Source of the DNA: Macrosoma leucophasiata
Taxonomy: Eukaryota; Arthropoda; Insecta; Lepidoptera; Hedylidae
Reading direction: 5' to 3'
Length of the DNA: 64,000 bases
NCBI GenBank assembly: GCA_036365455.1
Contig: JAWQUS010000011.1
Span: 8,204,001-8,268,000 of the forward strand
The notes below the pieces were generated by a model. That model was not told where the DNA came from. It saw only the letters and a list, made by a program, of their open reading frames with translations, and made no database searches. The stretch's first letter is position 1. Each line of letters opens with the position of its first letter. Of this stretch, positions 54,634-64,000 are shown one piece after another. The translations under genes and the position numbers were made by a program.

Positions 54634-54997
54634 GGCAGGGTTCCCACTACGCCGGACCGGCAGATCTGCCGAAAAACCGGACACCGGACAGAGTGTTCAC
54701 ATTACATCGGATCCCGGAAGAAATTCAGACAGTCATCAGACAGTTTCTTTTTCATCCAGTTCATCGAAGTTCGGTTTCAGTATTAAACATACTTCACGCC
54801 ATGCTGCTAACTTTAAGTTTTTGTCTTTATAGACGTCTTCGGTCTTATCCCACAGAACAGGTCTCTCTTGGATCTCGCCAATAATGCCGGACCCGGGCTA
54901 ATGTGAATAGCTTCATATAAATTGTACAGCCACTAGCCCTTCCGGCAGATTTACCGGCGCGGCAGATCTGCCGGTCCGGCGTAATGGCAACCCTGCC
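54634..54997. mobile_element. Harbinger-type MITE, 364 bp, with TAA duplications
   Basis: The ends are GGCAGGGTTCCCACTACGCC and GGCGTAATGGCAACCCTGCC; the inverted repeats run about 38 bp with few mismatches (GGACCGGCAGATCTGCCG inside each). TAA flanks both ends (54631-54633, 54998-55000), the 3-bp target used by PIF/Harbinger elements. No transposase is encoded inside. The element sits in the 5' end of repeat D copy 1. Confidence 0.8.
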
Positions 54998-55000
54998 TAA

Positions 55001-55207
55001 GCGTTCGATATCGTTATATGAAGCTAACCTCCTTCAGACTAAGCTAATTAGAACTTTGTTAAACAGCGTTAAGTTCATGGGTATCCGGATATTACGATGC
55101 TTGCTGCCGGTATTAGTTTCCATATAAAGATGTTATCGGTACTTTAAGATCCTATAAATGTTGATACTTGAATTATTATACTTTTATATGTGTAAAGAGG
55201 GAAATTG
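55001..55207 (+). repeat. Repeat D, copy 1 (split by the MITE)
   Basis: GCGTTCGATATCGTTATATG, CTTCAGACTAAGCTAATTAG, GTTCATGGGTATCCGGATAT, CTTGCTGCCGGTATTAG and TGTGTAAAGAGGG. The first bases (GCATG) lie left of the MITE at 54626-54630. The family is not recognised. Confidence 0.8.
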
Positions 55208-55497
55208 GAATAATTTTTCATAAATCATGAGGGGATATTTTTATTTTCCTTTGTTCTAAGCTAATAAATAAGTATTTTTACTGTAAAATAATTAAGTAAA
55301 ATAGACGCGAATGAAACATTGTCATGATCATTACCTGCTTTAAGATACAAAAGCTAATTATATCAATTGTTTTCTTTTTAAACTTAACGAACTCGGTTCA
55401 ATGATTAGATCGTATAATGAAAATAATAATATACACACAAGAACGAATCTTTTGTTATAGGGGAACATTAAAAGTACCGTAGGTACCTATGGTGATC

Positions 55498-55725
55498 CAT
55501 GCAAGCGTTCGATATCGTTTACAGAATTATGATTAAAAGAAGCTAAACTACTTCAGACTAAGCTAATTAAGCAACGTTAAGTTCATGGGTATCCGGATAT
55601 TATCGTACTTGCTGCCAGTATTGGTTTCCAGATAAATGTACTCGTATTATCGGCACTTTAAACATCGATGTTTTAATACTTTAATTGTTATGTATGTCAT
55701 TTATGTGTGTAAAGAGGTTAATTGG
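55498..55725 (+). repeat. Repeat D, copy 2
   Basis: CATGCAAGCGTTCGATATCG, CTTCAGACTAAGCTAATTAA, GTTCATGGGTATCCGGATAT, GCTGCCAGTATTGG and TGTGTAAAGAGG. The uninterrupted CATGCAAGCG shows the empty target of the MITE found in copy 1. Confidence 0.8.
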
Positions 55726-56070
55726 CACGCTGCCCATATTGTTACAATGATAAGGCTCTTCTCTAATTACGATACGCAAAGGCAACTAGTATCGTATGCG
55801 ACTCTCGAGAAAAGGTCGCCATCAAGTATGAAGGCACATACAGGCTCGCACTTGACGCTATAGGTATCCTACGCGTGTAATTGGTATCGTGCGATTTGAA
55901 ATGTCGTTCCGTACGCGTCGCGTCTCGACAAAATGGCGGTGGAGCAAATGAATCATATAAAATTTGGGCTTGCGGTTGAAAAATATGCTTGTTCATATAA
56001 CTATAAATAACCAGAATAATACCTTTGAGAAAAGATACAGCCGATAGAACTTGAGAATTAATTCCAATCA
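55726..56070. other. Gap: nothing recognised
   Basis: No gene or named repeat. Confidence 0.3.
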
Positions 56071-56367
56071 CTACTGGTGGTAGAGCGCCGGTGACGGAGC
56101 TCGCGGGCTTACGCATCACCGCAGTAGCTAATTTACTTGCCGCTAAATAGTAGTGTTCAGCACTATCGTGATCCGGTCAGGTGGTAATGTACGCCCTACG
56201 GCACTGTAGTTTCTGTCATAGAGGCATAATATCTTAAGCCTCAGGATTGGCAATATGTAATATACCTACTGAAATCTCTGGTTTCATGTAGATGTTTATA
56301 GGCTACAGTTCTACTTACTACCAATGAAAACTGAATGCTTGTTTGCCACTTCATAACATAAAAAAAC
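56071..56367 (+). mobile_element. SINE-A, full length, diverged
   Basis: CTACTGGTGGTAGAGCGCCG, ACTTGCCGCTAAATAGTAG, GATCCGGTCAGGTGG and GAATGCTTGTTTGCCAC, ending in an A tail. Confidence 0.75.
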
Positions 56368-56734
56368 AGGTAAGTGTTCATAAAATCTGTAACGCGAGGT
56401 TTTGTTTTTTTATAAAACAGAACATCGATCGACTTAAGCTCCGTTCATAAAAACAGTGTTTGCACAAATGATGGGTTTGCAATTTTTCAGTAAAACAATA
56501 TGCGAACGTCGAGAGTTATGTTCTGGCTAGCGAAAATAGGGTTTATAAAAAATAAAATTTCGTTACAAAAATAATAAAGAGATGTTTATTGTGTCAATAT
56601 CAGAATCAGATTTAATATTAATATTATACGGAAACAATGGATGATATTTGATGCGATGTACTCGTAGACTGCTCGACACCTCACGGTGTCAGCGCTGCAA
56701 TGTCAGCGGGAACAGAGGTCACAGTACTAATACG

Positions 56735-56817
56735 AACAGTATGGAAACTACGTACAAAACGCTCGAAACTCACACAAACATGCGCATCATCGTTTTGTAC
56801 GTAGTTTCCATACTGTT
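56735..56817. repeat. Perfect 27-bp inverted repeat, 29-nt spacer
   Basis: 56735-56761 (AACAGTATGGAAACTACG, then TACAAAACG) is the exact reverse complement of 56791-56817. The spacer contains CACACAAACATGCGC. The total length of 83 bases is within the range of insect pre-miRNAs, but perfect pairing is more typical of a fold-back remnant. Confidence 0.9.
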
Positions 56818-56875
56818 AATTTTTGTACTGTGGTTATGTCTCCGTAACTCGAGTTGCGAATTAGTATGCAGCTAG

Positions 56876-57774
56876 TATTTGATTCTAGTATTGCATCCTA
56901 CATATTATATATCGTAATGAGTGAAGAGCCTATATGGTCATTTTAAATACACTTTCATACAAATATTATAAATTTGAAAGTAACTTTGCACCAACTGTTA
57001 TAAAATTCTGTAGTGAGATAGTATGAAAAAGTATTTTTAAGTCTATACTTTATCTTCTATATATTTAAAATGCAACCCGTTTTCTTTGGTCACGGCATCA
57101 CGCGTGAATGGCTTGGCCAATTTCACTAATTCTTTTTTGTTGTATTTCTTATTATTAGGAGAAGGTTCTTAAGGAAAAAAATATTAAGAAAATCTCTCAG
57201 AAATATTGAAAAACATACATTTAATTTTGCATATTTGCAAAAACGCGCGTAAGAATGTCAATGTCATTCACAGCCGTAGACTATATTGAAAGAGCATGGT
57301 TTGTCCGAAAACGTGATTACTTAATTAAATTCGAGCATCATTTGTTCGCATAACCTATTTAGTAATCTGTGGTAGTACATTAACTTTTAAAAAAAATCTG
57401 TGGTAATCTGTGATAGTGCTGTGCCAACTCGGAAAAAATATTACTCGATTTAACTCGAGTGAAATCCAATCATTTATTTAAGTATTTAAAATAGTATTTA
57501 CTACGAGTATCAATTAAACTATTTTAATAATCAGTAATCACAATATATTTTTTTATGTACTGACTGTGACTGACTGACGGACTGATAAATTGACTGACAA
57601 CTCTGACTTTTACGTTGCATATAATACGAATACGAAATATCGTTTTACTTGACACTGGCAATATGCATAACAAGCGATGCCATAAAATTAAAAAAATATA
57701 TTTTTATTTATTTACGTTATATAAATTGGGGGCGATGTTAAAATAGTATTAGAACACTTCAATTATTTTTAAAT
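56876..57774. other. Gap: nothing recognised
   Basis: AT-rich; repeated TGACTGACGGACTGA-like runs near 57560-57600 are simple sequence. Confidence 0.3.
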
Positions 57775-58015
57775 TTTCTGTCTGTTTGTCCCTTTGTCCA
57801 GGCTAATCTCCGAAGATACTGGACGGATTCGAATGAAACTTTTTGTGGTGTAAGCCTGGCCAACATTTAGGCTACTTTTTATTGCGGGAAAATCACTAAT
57901 TCCCACGGGAATCTCTACATTTAATTTCATTTTCCTATACAAATAGTCCGTACCTATAAAATCTTTGACACATTATTACATTGTGAGGCAATACGAAGTT
58001 TGCCGGGTCAGCTAG
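57775..58015 (+). mobile_element. Helitron-like element, 3' part
   Basis: GTCCAGGCTAATCTCCGAAG, CATACAAATAGT-like TACAAATAGTCCGTACC and GTTTGCCGGGTCAGCTAG followed by T. The last 90 bases are nearly the same as the end of the 17278 element. The 5' terminus was not located. Confidence 0.55.
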
Positions 58016-58312
58016 TAATAATATAAATCTTCTTATTCTTTTTAATTTAAGCCAATGTGAACAATCAGTTCCATTGAAATTGAAAATGTGTAATTAAGTA
58101 TAATAAAAGCCGAGGCATCGACATTGTTTCTAATTATGATCGCTGATTATAAAGAATTTTGATACAAAAGGTAGATTAGCAGAGTAGATTATGTTGGTTT
58201 TATCCTTCCTTACCTTTAAAATCTCACTTCAATTATTAAGTTCTGAAAAGAAAACATGCAAACATACGAACTTTACTTTAAAATTGAATATGGATATATT
58301 AAAATAACAATG

Positions 58313-58490
58313 TTCATGCAAGCGTTCGATATCGTTTACGTAGGTTCACGTATGATCAAGCTAAGCTTCTTCAGACTAAGCTAATTAGAACTTTGTTAGT
58401 TAAACAGCGTTGAGTTCATGGGTATCGGAATATTGCGGAGCTTGCTGCCGGTATTCGTTTTCTGATAAATACGTTATCGGTACTTTTAAC
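58313..58490 (+). repeat. Repeat D, copy 3
   Basis: CATGCAAGCGTTCGATATCG, CTTCAGACTAAGCTAATTAG, GTTCATGGGTATCGGAATAT and CTTGCTGCCGGTATTCG, about 2.8 kb from copy 2 and in the same orientation. Confidence 0.8.
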
Positions 58491-58526
58491 CAGTAACCTG
58501 CACCTACCTATCAATATTTGACCTAT

Positions 58527-58576
58527 CATGACCAAATAGGTCGTCGTGGTTGTGTCTGATGGTGGAGTCAAAACAT
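58527..58576 (+). pseudogene. Short fragment of the RTE-like LINE
   Basis: CCTATCATGACCAAATAGGTC and TGTCTGATGGTGGAGTCAAA correspond to 43483-43535 in the larger copy. Confidence 0.65.
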
Positions 58577-59308
58577 GAAGTGAAGATGCATAAAATTATT
58601 AAACTTTTTATGTGAATAAGGCAGCAACTTAACATGCTGTCATTTAATGAAGATCTGGTGCGTTGATTATTGCATAGATTATTAGCGATGTTTTAATATA
58701 ACGAATCATGTGTATTCGGTATTGTGTATGTCTATATTAGTAGTATTATTTTAGTGGTCGTCACGTGATTGATACTTGCGTTAAAAAAAAGTTTGAAAAA
58801 CTCTTCACTAACAAATGAAAAAAAAACAATAAAAAGTAGAACCTCATCTTTTATCTATGTACAACTTTTATCCAAGTAGACGTCCCTGTGGGATTATTTA
58901 GTACGTTCTTTTATTAGGATGTAACCTGGCTCGTGGTTTTGTAAACTTTCTAGACATGCAATTATTATTTATTTATTACACTGTTTCATACATACTTGAA
59001 GAGCGTTGTAGGTACAGTTGCTTATGATTTTATGGATAATTTTTTCAGGAAATCTATCCCCTCCAACGCTCAACTGGTACGCGCGTCGGATGGTGAGGAA
59101 AACAAAACAGCAGCTACCAAACTTTCAAAGTTCATATCGTTAGCTCTCGGTAAAGCGAAAGGAAAAAAAATCTTTATCCTCATTTTCGTTGATTCAGCAA
59201 AAACCTTTTCTAAAAGATTTTGGTTTCGTAAAGTGGGCGCCATAATATTCTTGCTTGGAGTGTCAATGGTTGTTTGTAAACATAGAGCAACGCGTGGTGT
59301 AGCGTTTT
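58577..59308. other. Gap with an unassigned open frame
   Basis: 58996-59310 is open on the plus strand for 104 codons with a hydrophobic stretch near the end, but it has no ATG at its start and no recognisable motif, and it runs into a SINE. I do not call it a gene. Confidence 0.3.
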
Positions 59309-59544
59309 AGTGGTGGTAGAGCTCCAGTGACGGAGCTCGCGGGCGTAGGCGTACCTAATATACTTGCCGCTAAATGGTAGTGTTCAGCAATATCGTGTTC
59401 CGGTTAAGTGGTAATGTTATTTCCGGCTCCTTAGGCCTCAGGATTGGTAACGCATCTGCATTTTGACTTCTGGTCTTTGTGTGGGTATCTATAGGCTGCA
59501 GTCATTACTAAAATTAATGTGAACTGCACGCTTGTTAAAAAATG
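59309..59544 (+). mobile_element. SINE-A with internal deletions
   Basis: GTGGTGGTAGAGCTCCAGTG, TACTTGCCGCTAAATGGTAG, GCATCTGCATTTTGAC and AATGTGAACTGCACGCTTG, then an A-rich end. The CACCACCGC block is deleted. Confidence 0.8.
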
Positions 59545-59779
59545 AAAAAGCTTCCAATAGCACTCAATAAGATATGAGTACACTTATGTATTTAAAAATC
59601 GTCTCACTTTAACCGCTTCTGTGGTCTAATGATAGGATGCGATTATTATTTTTTATGTACCTATTAGTCTAAAACAGGGATGGAGTTACGTTTGAATGTA
59701 GGTATCGACGTTATGACGGACAGACAAAAATTCTTATTCACAACCCCGTCTAGCTTATACATCGAAAATAATGTTTCCA

Positions 59780-60012
59780 GACAAACATTTTCATTATTCT
59801 CACGTATCTTTAACCATAGTCGAAGCGCACGTGACGACGTCTCTCGAAGATTTATATTTTTCCCAATCCGTACACATTCATTACGGATTGGCTAGTTTGC
59901 AATAAATAGTAATGTTATGTACCATCGTGCTTGATATACCTACTCATCTATTTAGTGGCAGAACTAAAATAATATCCGCAAGGGTAGGTTTCATACAAAC
60001 GCAGCTGACATT
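59780..60012 (+). repeat. Local duplication, copy 1
   Basis: CAGACAAACATTTTCATTAT, CCTCGAAGATT-like TCTCGAAGATTTATATTTTT, CCCAATCCGTACACATTC and AAACGCAGC recur in order at 60543-60795. A SINE-A copy precedes each, but at different distances. Confidence 0.7.
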
Positions 60013-60243
60013 AATAAAACTAATGTGTAAAAAAACAGAAATATGAATATCGTTCCCGCAGTCTATAGAGATATTAATAAGATAAAAATTAACCCTCATT
60101 CATTAAAATATTTTAGCTAAAGTGTTGCTAATCTCTCCTTTGTCTTTTTCTATCCTGCACATTTGACAATGCAACTGACAAAGATAAAGCATTCTATAGC
60201 TAAAACATATCTAATGTACGTTCATGAATAAGGGGGTATATGT

Positions 60244-60526
60244 ATTGGTGGCAGAGTTCCAGTGTAGAAGCGCGATGAGGTTGGCACCACCACATTAGCT
60301 AATCTATCTGCCGCTAAATGGTAGGTACTCAATGATGTTCAACACTATCAAGTTCCGGTTAGATGGTAATGTATAGCCCCGTAATAACACTATCACAGAG
60401 ACAGCAAATAAGGTGGCAACGCATCTGCATTTTGACCTTTGGTCTTTGTGTATCTATAGGCTGAAATCATCACTTAAAATCAATGTAAGCTGCATGCTTT
60501 CGACCTCCATTACATTAAAATAATAT
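60244..60526 (+). mobile_element. SINE-A, full length, diverged
   Basis: TGGTGGCAGAGTTCCAGTG, CTGCCGCTAAATGGTAGG, GCAACGCATCTGCATTTTG and GTAAGCTGCATGC, ending TTACATTAAAATAAT. Confidence 0.75.
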
Positions 60527-60542
60527 AAAATATGTTATTATA

Positions 60543-60795
60543 TTCAATACAAACATTTTCATTGTCTTCACGTATTTTTTTTTCTTTATCTATAGTCGAA
60601 GCGAGCGAGACGAGTGACGTCCCTCGAAGATTTATATATTTCCCAATCCGCACACATTCATCACTATGATTTGTCTAGTTAGCAAGAAATAGTCATGTTA
60701 TATACCGACATGGTACAAACAACTATATGTATCCTTCGATTTATTGGCAAAATAACATCGGCAAAGGCAAGTTTGACACAGACGCAGCGGAATTT
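60543..60795 (+). repeat. Local duplication, copy 2
   Basis: Diverged duplicate of 59780-60012: ATACAAACATTTTCATTGTC, CCTCGAAGATTTATATATTT, CCCAATCCGCACACATTC and GACGCAGC. Confidence 0.7.
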
Positions 60796-60870
60796 TTTAT
60801 GCACTACATCGTTACACCTTATCTGTTCGTCGCCAAAAGGTTCCGGTCATACATAACGTATGAAATCGTA

Positions 60871-61051
60871 GTAATAATAATGGCAACCCTTGATACGTCC
60901 CACTGTTGGGCACGAGTCTCTCCCCTTCTTGGGAGGAGGCCTGGAGCTTACTCCACCACCCTGTTCCAATGCGGGTTGGTGGAGATAAGGGTTAGTGGCC
61001 AACCCGCTGTCGGATGTTTTCAAACCGCCCATAAGGCTTCCGACAAGGTAT
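60871..61051 (-). mobile_element. SINE-C 3' half, antisense
   Basis: On the minus strand: ACCTTGTCGGAAGCCTTATG, CATCCGACAGCGGGTTGG, ACCAACCCGCATTGGAACAG, CCAACAGTGGGACG and an end of ATTATTATTAC. This is the tail that the copy at 18781 loses after the CGCATTGG block. The trinucleotide end suggests mobilisation by a LINE with a similar 3' end. Confidence 0.6.
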
Positions 61052-61093
61052 AACAACTTGTAGTAACTGAGGCAAAACATATTAGGTCTCTAA

Positions 61094-61262
61094 TCCCTAC
61101 TAATAATTTTAATACGAATGTAAGTTTGTTTGTTATACTTTTACGCAAAAACGAATCATCATGAAATTTTGTACAATTAGTCTTAGAGGTATTGAAGTAA
61201 CATAGTATACTTTTAATTAAAAGAAAAAGGAAAAGGCGGAGGAAGTCGCGGTCAAAATCTAG
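61094..61262 (+). mobile_element. Helitron-like non-autonomous element, 169 bp
   Basis: Begins TCCCTACTAATAATTTTAAT directly after A and ends GCGGTCAAAATCTAG directly before T. Same 5' end family as 52637 and 63725, with a different 3' half. Confidence 0.6.
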
Positions 61263-61380
61263 TATCCAATTATTAAGAACTCTATTATTTGGTACCTGAC
61301 CTTTGAAATGCGGATAGTATTTTATTAGGTCGAGATACAATATTATTAAGTAACATAACACAAAGATAATAGATATCTAC

Positions 61381-61506
61381 TGTCGGAGCTTGAGGGCTTA
61401 GATAAGACCTAAATACCTAACTTATCAGTCGCTAAATGTTAGTGTCCAGCGTAACCGTATTCCGGTTAAATGGTAATGTGAGGTCCTTGTTATTACTAAC
61501 ATAGAA
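61381..61506 (+). mobile_element. SINE-A 5' fragment, diverged
   Basis: CGGAGCTTGAGGGCTTAG, AGTCGCTAAATGTTAGTG and TATTCCGGTTAAATGGTAAT in family order. Confidence 0.5.
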
Positions 61507-61648
61507 CAAAACATACATTGCAACTAACGATTACTGTATTTTTCCACACTACGAAACAGACAAATAAGCTTTTTGAAGCTTATTGAATGTATTTTCTGCA
61601 TTATTACTGTAGCTGATATACATCTACATTAGAACTCGAAGTCAATTT

Positions 61649-61815
61649 TTTTTTATGTAATGGATGTGGCGAACTAGCACCCAGTTCACATTGATGTTAA
61701 GTGATGACTGCAGCCTATAGACACCCACACAAAGACCAAGGTCAAAATGCAGATGCGTTACTACTCCTGAGGCCTAAGGTGTTATGCCTCTGTGCCGGAA
61801 ATTACAGGGCCGTAT
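61649..61815 (-). mobile_element. SINE-A, 5'-truncated, antisense
   Basis: TTTTTTTTTATGTAATGG, TGCAGCCTATAGACACCC, AAGGTCAAAATGCAGATGCG, then ends at TTACAGGGCCGTAT. The copy is close to the better family members, so it is young. Confidence 0.8.
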
Positions 61816-61965
61816 TGCCGATTCTATCACTCTTGAGGACTTTGCCCTTTGATTTGTAGGCCTAACTACCTCTGTAATAAAGGGTTAGACCACGGTAATA
61901 TGCTACAAAGAAGGCCAAAAATACTTAATGGCTTATAGCAATCGCTTACATCCACAAAAACACAT

Positions 61966-62274
61966 TCAGAAAGAATAATGGTTAAAAGGGTTTATTATTG
62001 GTTTTGTGTTCATTATTTGAAAGTAACTCTTTGGGAACTTATGATCTTCCATATAAAGTAAATATCTCTGAACCTGATACATAAACTGTAAAATTACACC
62101 CCGACACGCAGTAAAAATATTATTTCGTCGGCAATAAAACAGACGTCCAGGCACTTCTGTCGTTTCCATTGAAATAGACATCACTGCAAAAGACAAGGGA
62201 TTTGTGGCTCTTGTGGCGCAAACTTCCAAATAGTTTCCCTTTGGCCGTAACACAAACAAGTTCGTATCATAGGG
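61966..62274 (-). other. Unassigned open frame of about 100 codons
   Basis: The minus strand is open from just after a TGA near 62283 to the stop at 61966-61968. The translation has balanced composition (RPKGNYLEVCATRATNPLSF, SISMETTEVPGRLFYCRRNN, YQVQRYLLYMEDHKFPKSY) and no stop in an AT-rich area. There is no ATG near its start and no family that I recognise. It might be an exon of an unidentified gene or a transposase remnant, or chance. Confidence 0.2.
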
Positions 62275-62283
62275 GACTAATCA

Positions 62284-63724
62284 CATTTGTTCGCTTCAGC
62301 TCGTGGTTCAATAATAAATATATATCGTCCTCTAGAGGCTCTATGTATGGAAGACATTTATAAAAGCGAGCAAGAATTAGTGCAGTGATAAATGGCGATA
62401 CTTAATCATGGTAAAACACTTCAACCAATCCGAATCGGGTCAGCGTAGTATAAGACTTATCGCTCTCACAAAAGTATGTTTGAAAAGGCCTTAGTACTAC
62501 AAACAGATAGATATTAGATGGGGAGTAATAGAATTCCAAATCACACGATGATCAGGAGTGGAGTAGTTAAGTAAAAATGCTGTACATATTGATAGAAAAC
62601 AATTATCGCAGCAAATCCTCATCCACCAACAAAAACCAAATAACCATAACATATATTGACTTCTGCGAGTGTTTTCTTTCCGATAGGTGCACAAGGTCAT
62701 CATAATGGAACCAGCGATGAGTAAAGAGTAAGACTACTGAGTAACGATGGAGATAGTGATGATAACTCTTCTACATGTTTATGCTATACATTGAGTGAAT
62801 TATATGGCACGTTGCGTTATGATGTATGGAGCCCCTTTACACGGCAAAGGGGCAACAAGCTAGTTTGTAACGTAACGTAAATATTGATGTAACACAACTA
62901 TGCTTTTGTTTGCTAACAAATGCGGTTAGTGGGTATTGTTGGATGGAAAATTAAGGTTCAGTTGTGTATAAATTTGTGATAGCAAGATCAGATATGTTTG
63001 GATATACCTTTGATGTAGGAGTAAGCGGCTTGTAATCGATTGGTTTTTTATCTTTTTGTCCAACTATGGCTAAACAACGGGCGGCAAATTTTGTTTTGCG
63101 AAGCTTTTCTGTGTAAATTCCGTCATATACATATAGGTTGAGATTGTAGTGGTTGTTTTGACGCAGTAGAACGACTTGCTTTCAGTAGTATAAACGGAAC
63201 TATAGGGTTTTAAAATGTTTATTCTATTATTTTAATAATTTAAAAATATACAACACGTCTTAAATAGTGAAATATCATAGTAATTCACTAAACGTAACGT
63301 AGTAATTCATTGTTCAAATATTAAAAAATATTCAGTGTAATATAATGCGCTTTAAGAGAAGATTAAAGATTGATTGAACTACCAAGACTAAGGGCCAGTT
63401 TCACCACTTGCTGATTATGTCATCGGTAGTCTATTAACTTAGGAACTTATCTACCAGATAAACTTCGGTTATTCGGTATTCTTCCTTTACGACGCACGAC
63501 AAACAATGAAGGTTTATACCTAATCATAATAAATTGAATTCAGATTTCGCATGTATGTACCCTGTTCTTTGTTGTTTCACTCTTGGCAGGGTGGCCTGGA
63601 CGTCAGTCAGAAACATGCTGAGTGACAAGTTTTCTTATACGGCGCCATTCTTGTCTGAGCCGCAGCCTTTCTGGTACACACAAGCTCCAAAATAGTTGAT
63701 GAAACGTGTTATGTTATTCGTACT
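62284..63724. other. Gap: nothing recognised
   Basis: AT-rich sequence without gene or named repeat. Confidence 0.3.
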
Positions 63725-63893
63725 TCCCTACTAATATTATAAAAGCGAAAGTAACTCTGTCTGTCTATTACATTTTCACGTCCAAACGACTGAACCGATT
63801 TTAATGAAATTTGGTACAGAGATAGAGCTGACGTTGAAAAAGAACATAGGCTACTTTTCGACATCCACGCGGGCGAAACCGCGGGCAAGATAG
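63725..63893 (+). mobile_element. Helitron-like element, near intact
   Basis: TCCCTACTAATATTATAAAA, GCGAAAGTAACTCTGTCTG, CCAAACGACTGAACCG, AATGAAATTTGGTACAGAG, AAAGAACATAGGCTAC and CCACGCGGGCGAAACCGCGG. The final CTAG is replaced by GATAG before an A run. This copy shows what the split element at 52637/54194 looked like before interruption. Confidence 0.6.
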
Positions 63894-64000
63894 AAAAAAA
63901 AAAACAGTAGCTTAGTATAAGGCACAGTACTTCAATTTAATTTTTTGTAAAACACTTTTGAAAAACCCGACTTCTTCAATCAGTTTTGACTAGTCAAGAC

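Noticed and set aside
54634..54997. hAT-type assignment of the MITE (CAGGGTT ends)
   Set aside because: No 8-bp duplication is found. TAA on both sides and the empty sites in the paralogous repeats fit PIF/Harbinger.
1..64000. A new multi-gene biological system
   Set aside because: Apart from LIG3, every recognisable coding segment belongs to a transposable element, and the remaining open frames lack motifs, starts or conserved neighbours.

Overview
This window reads as nuclear DNA of a moth or butterfly. The background is AT-rich and almost gene-free, packed with short repeats. I recognise several repeat families from memory as typical of Lepidoptera: a Metulj-like SINE, a SINE with an RTE-like tail, Helitron-like elements ending in CTAG, the GCACGTTAA-core retroposon and an R1-clade LINE. 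No database search was possible, so family names are recognition calls and the species is not determined.

The only clear host gene is a complete DNA ligase III gene (LIG3) at 1598-6479 on the plus strand. It has four coding exons (1598-3178, 3714-3867, 4842-5105, 5821-6479) that join in frame to 885 residues: PARP-type zinc finger, adenylation domain with the KYDG active site, OB-fold region, basic linker and a C-terminal BRCT-like domain. It acts in single-strand-break and base-excision repair. Repeat insertions in it lie only in introns 2 and 3. A decayed LINE end lies upstream (3-431).

From 6.5 to 64 kb I see no further convincing host gene. 6.5-20 kb holds scattered SINEs, one complete Helitron-like element (17278-18126) and a LINE remnant (18346-18780). 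20.4-25 kb is a diverged direct duplication of about 2 kb of unidentified sequence. 26-35 kb holds two copies of a roughly 1 kb composite inverted-repeat element (25963-27066, 34058-35070), a fold-back element with tRNA-like SINE pieces, and a SINE nested in another SINE with a target duplication.

35.07-41.3 kb is a nearly full-length R1-clade non-LTR retrotransposon whose GC content contrasts with its surroundings. ORF1 has three CCHC knuckles; ORF2 has an APE endonuclease, reverse transcriptase and a terminal Cys/His motif. Each ORF carries a visible frameshift. 42-52 kb holds an RTE-like LINE 3' end (43027-43672), a longer SINE with the same type of tail (44140-44413), and a second LINE whose reverse transcriptase is split and internally inverted (50767-51948). 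52.6-64 kb holds a Helitron-like element split by 1.36 kb that contains a transposase remnant, a 3-copy repeat carrying a Harbinger-type MITE with TAA duplications, many SINEs and an 0.8-kb-offset duplication.

No operon, CRISPR array, toxin or viral gene was seen, and I found no evidence for a new multi-gene system. The features most worth checking are the hairpin at 12913-12980, the degenerate repeated coding-like sequence at 20.4-25 kb, the SINE/LINE tail sharing and the composite inverted-repeat element.
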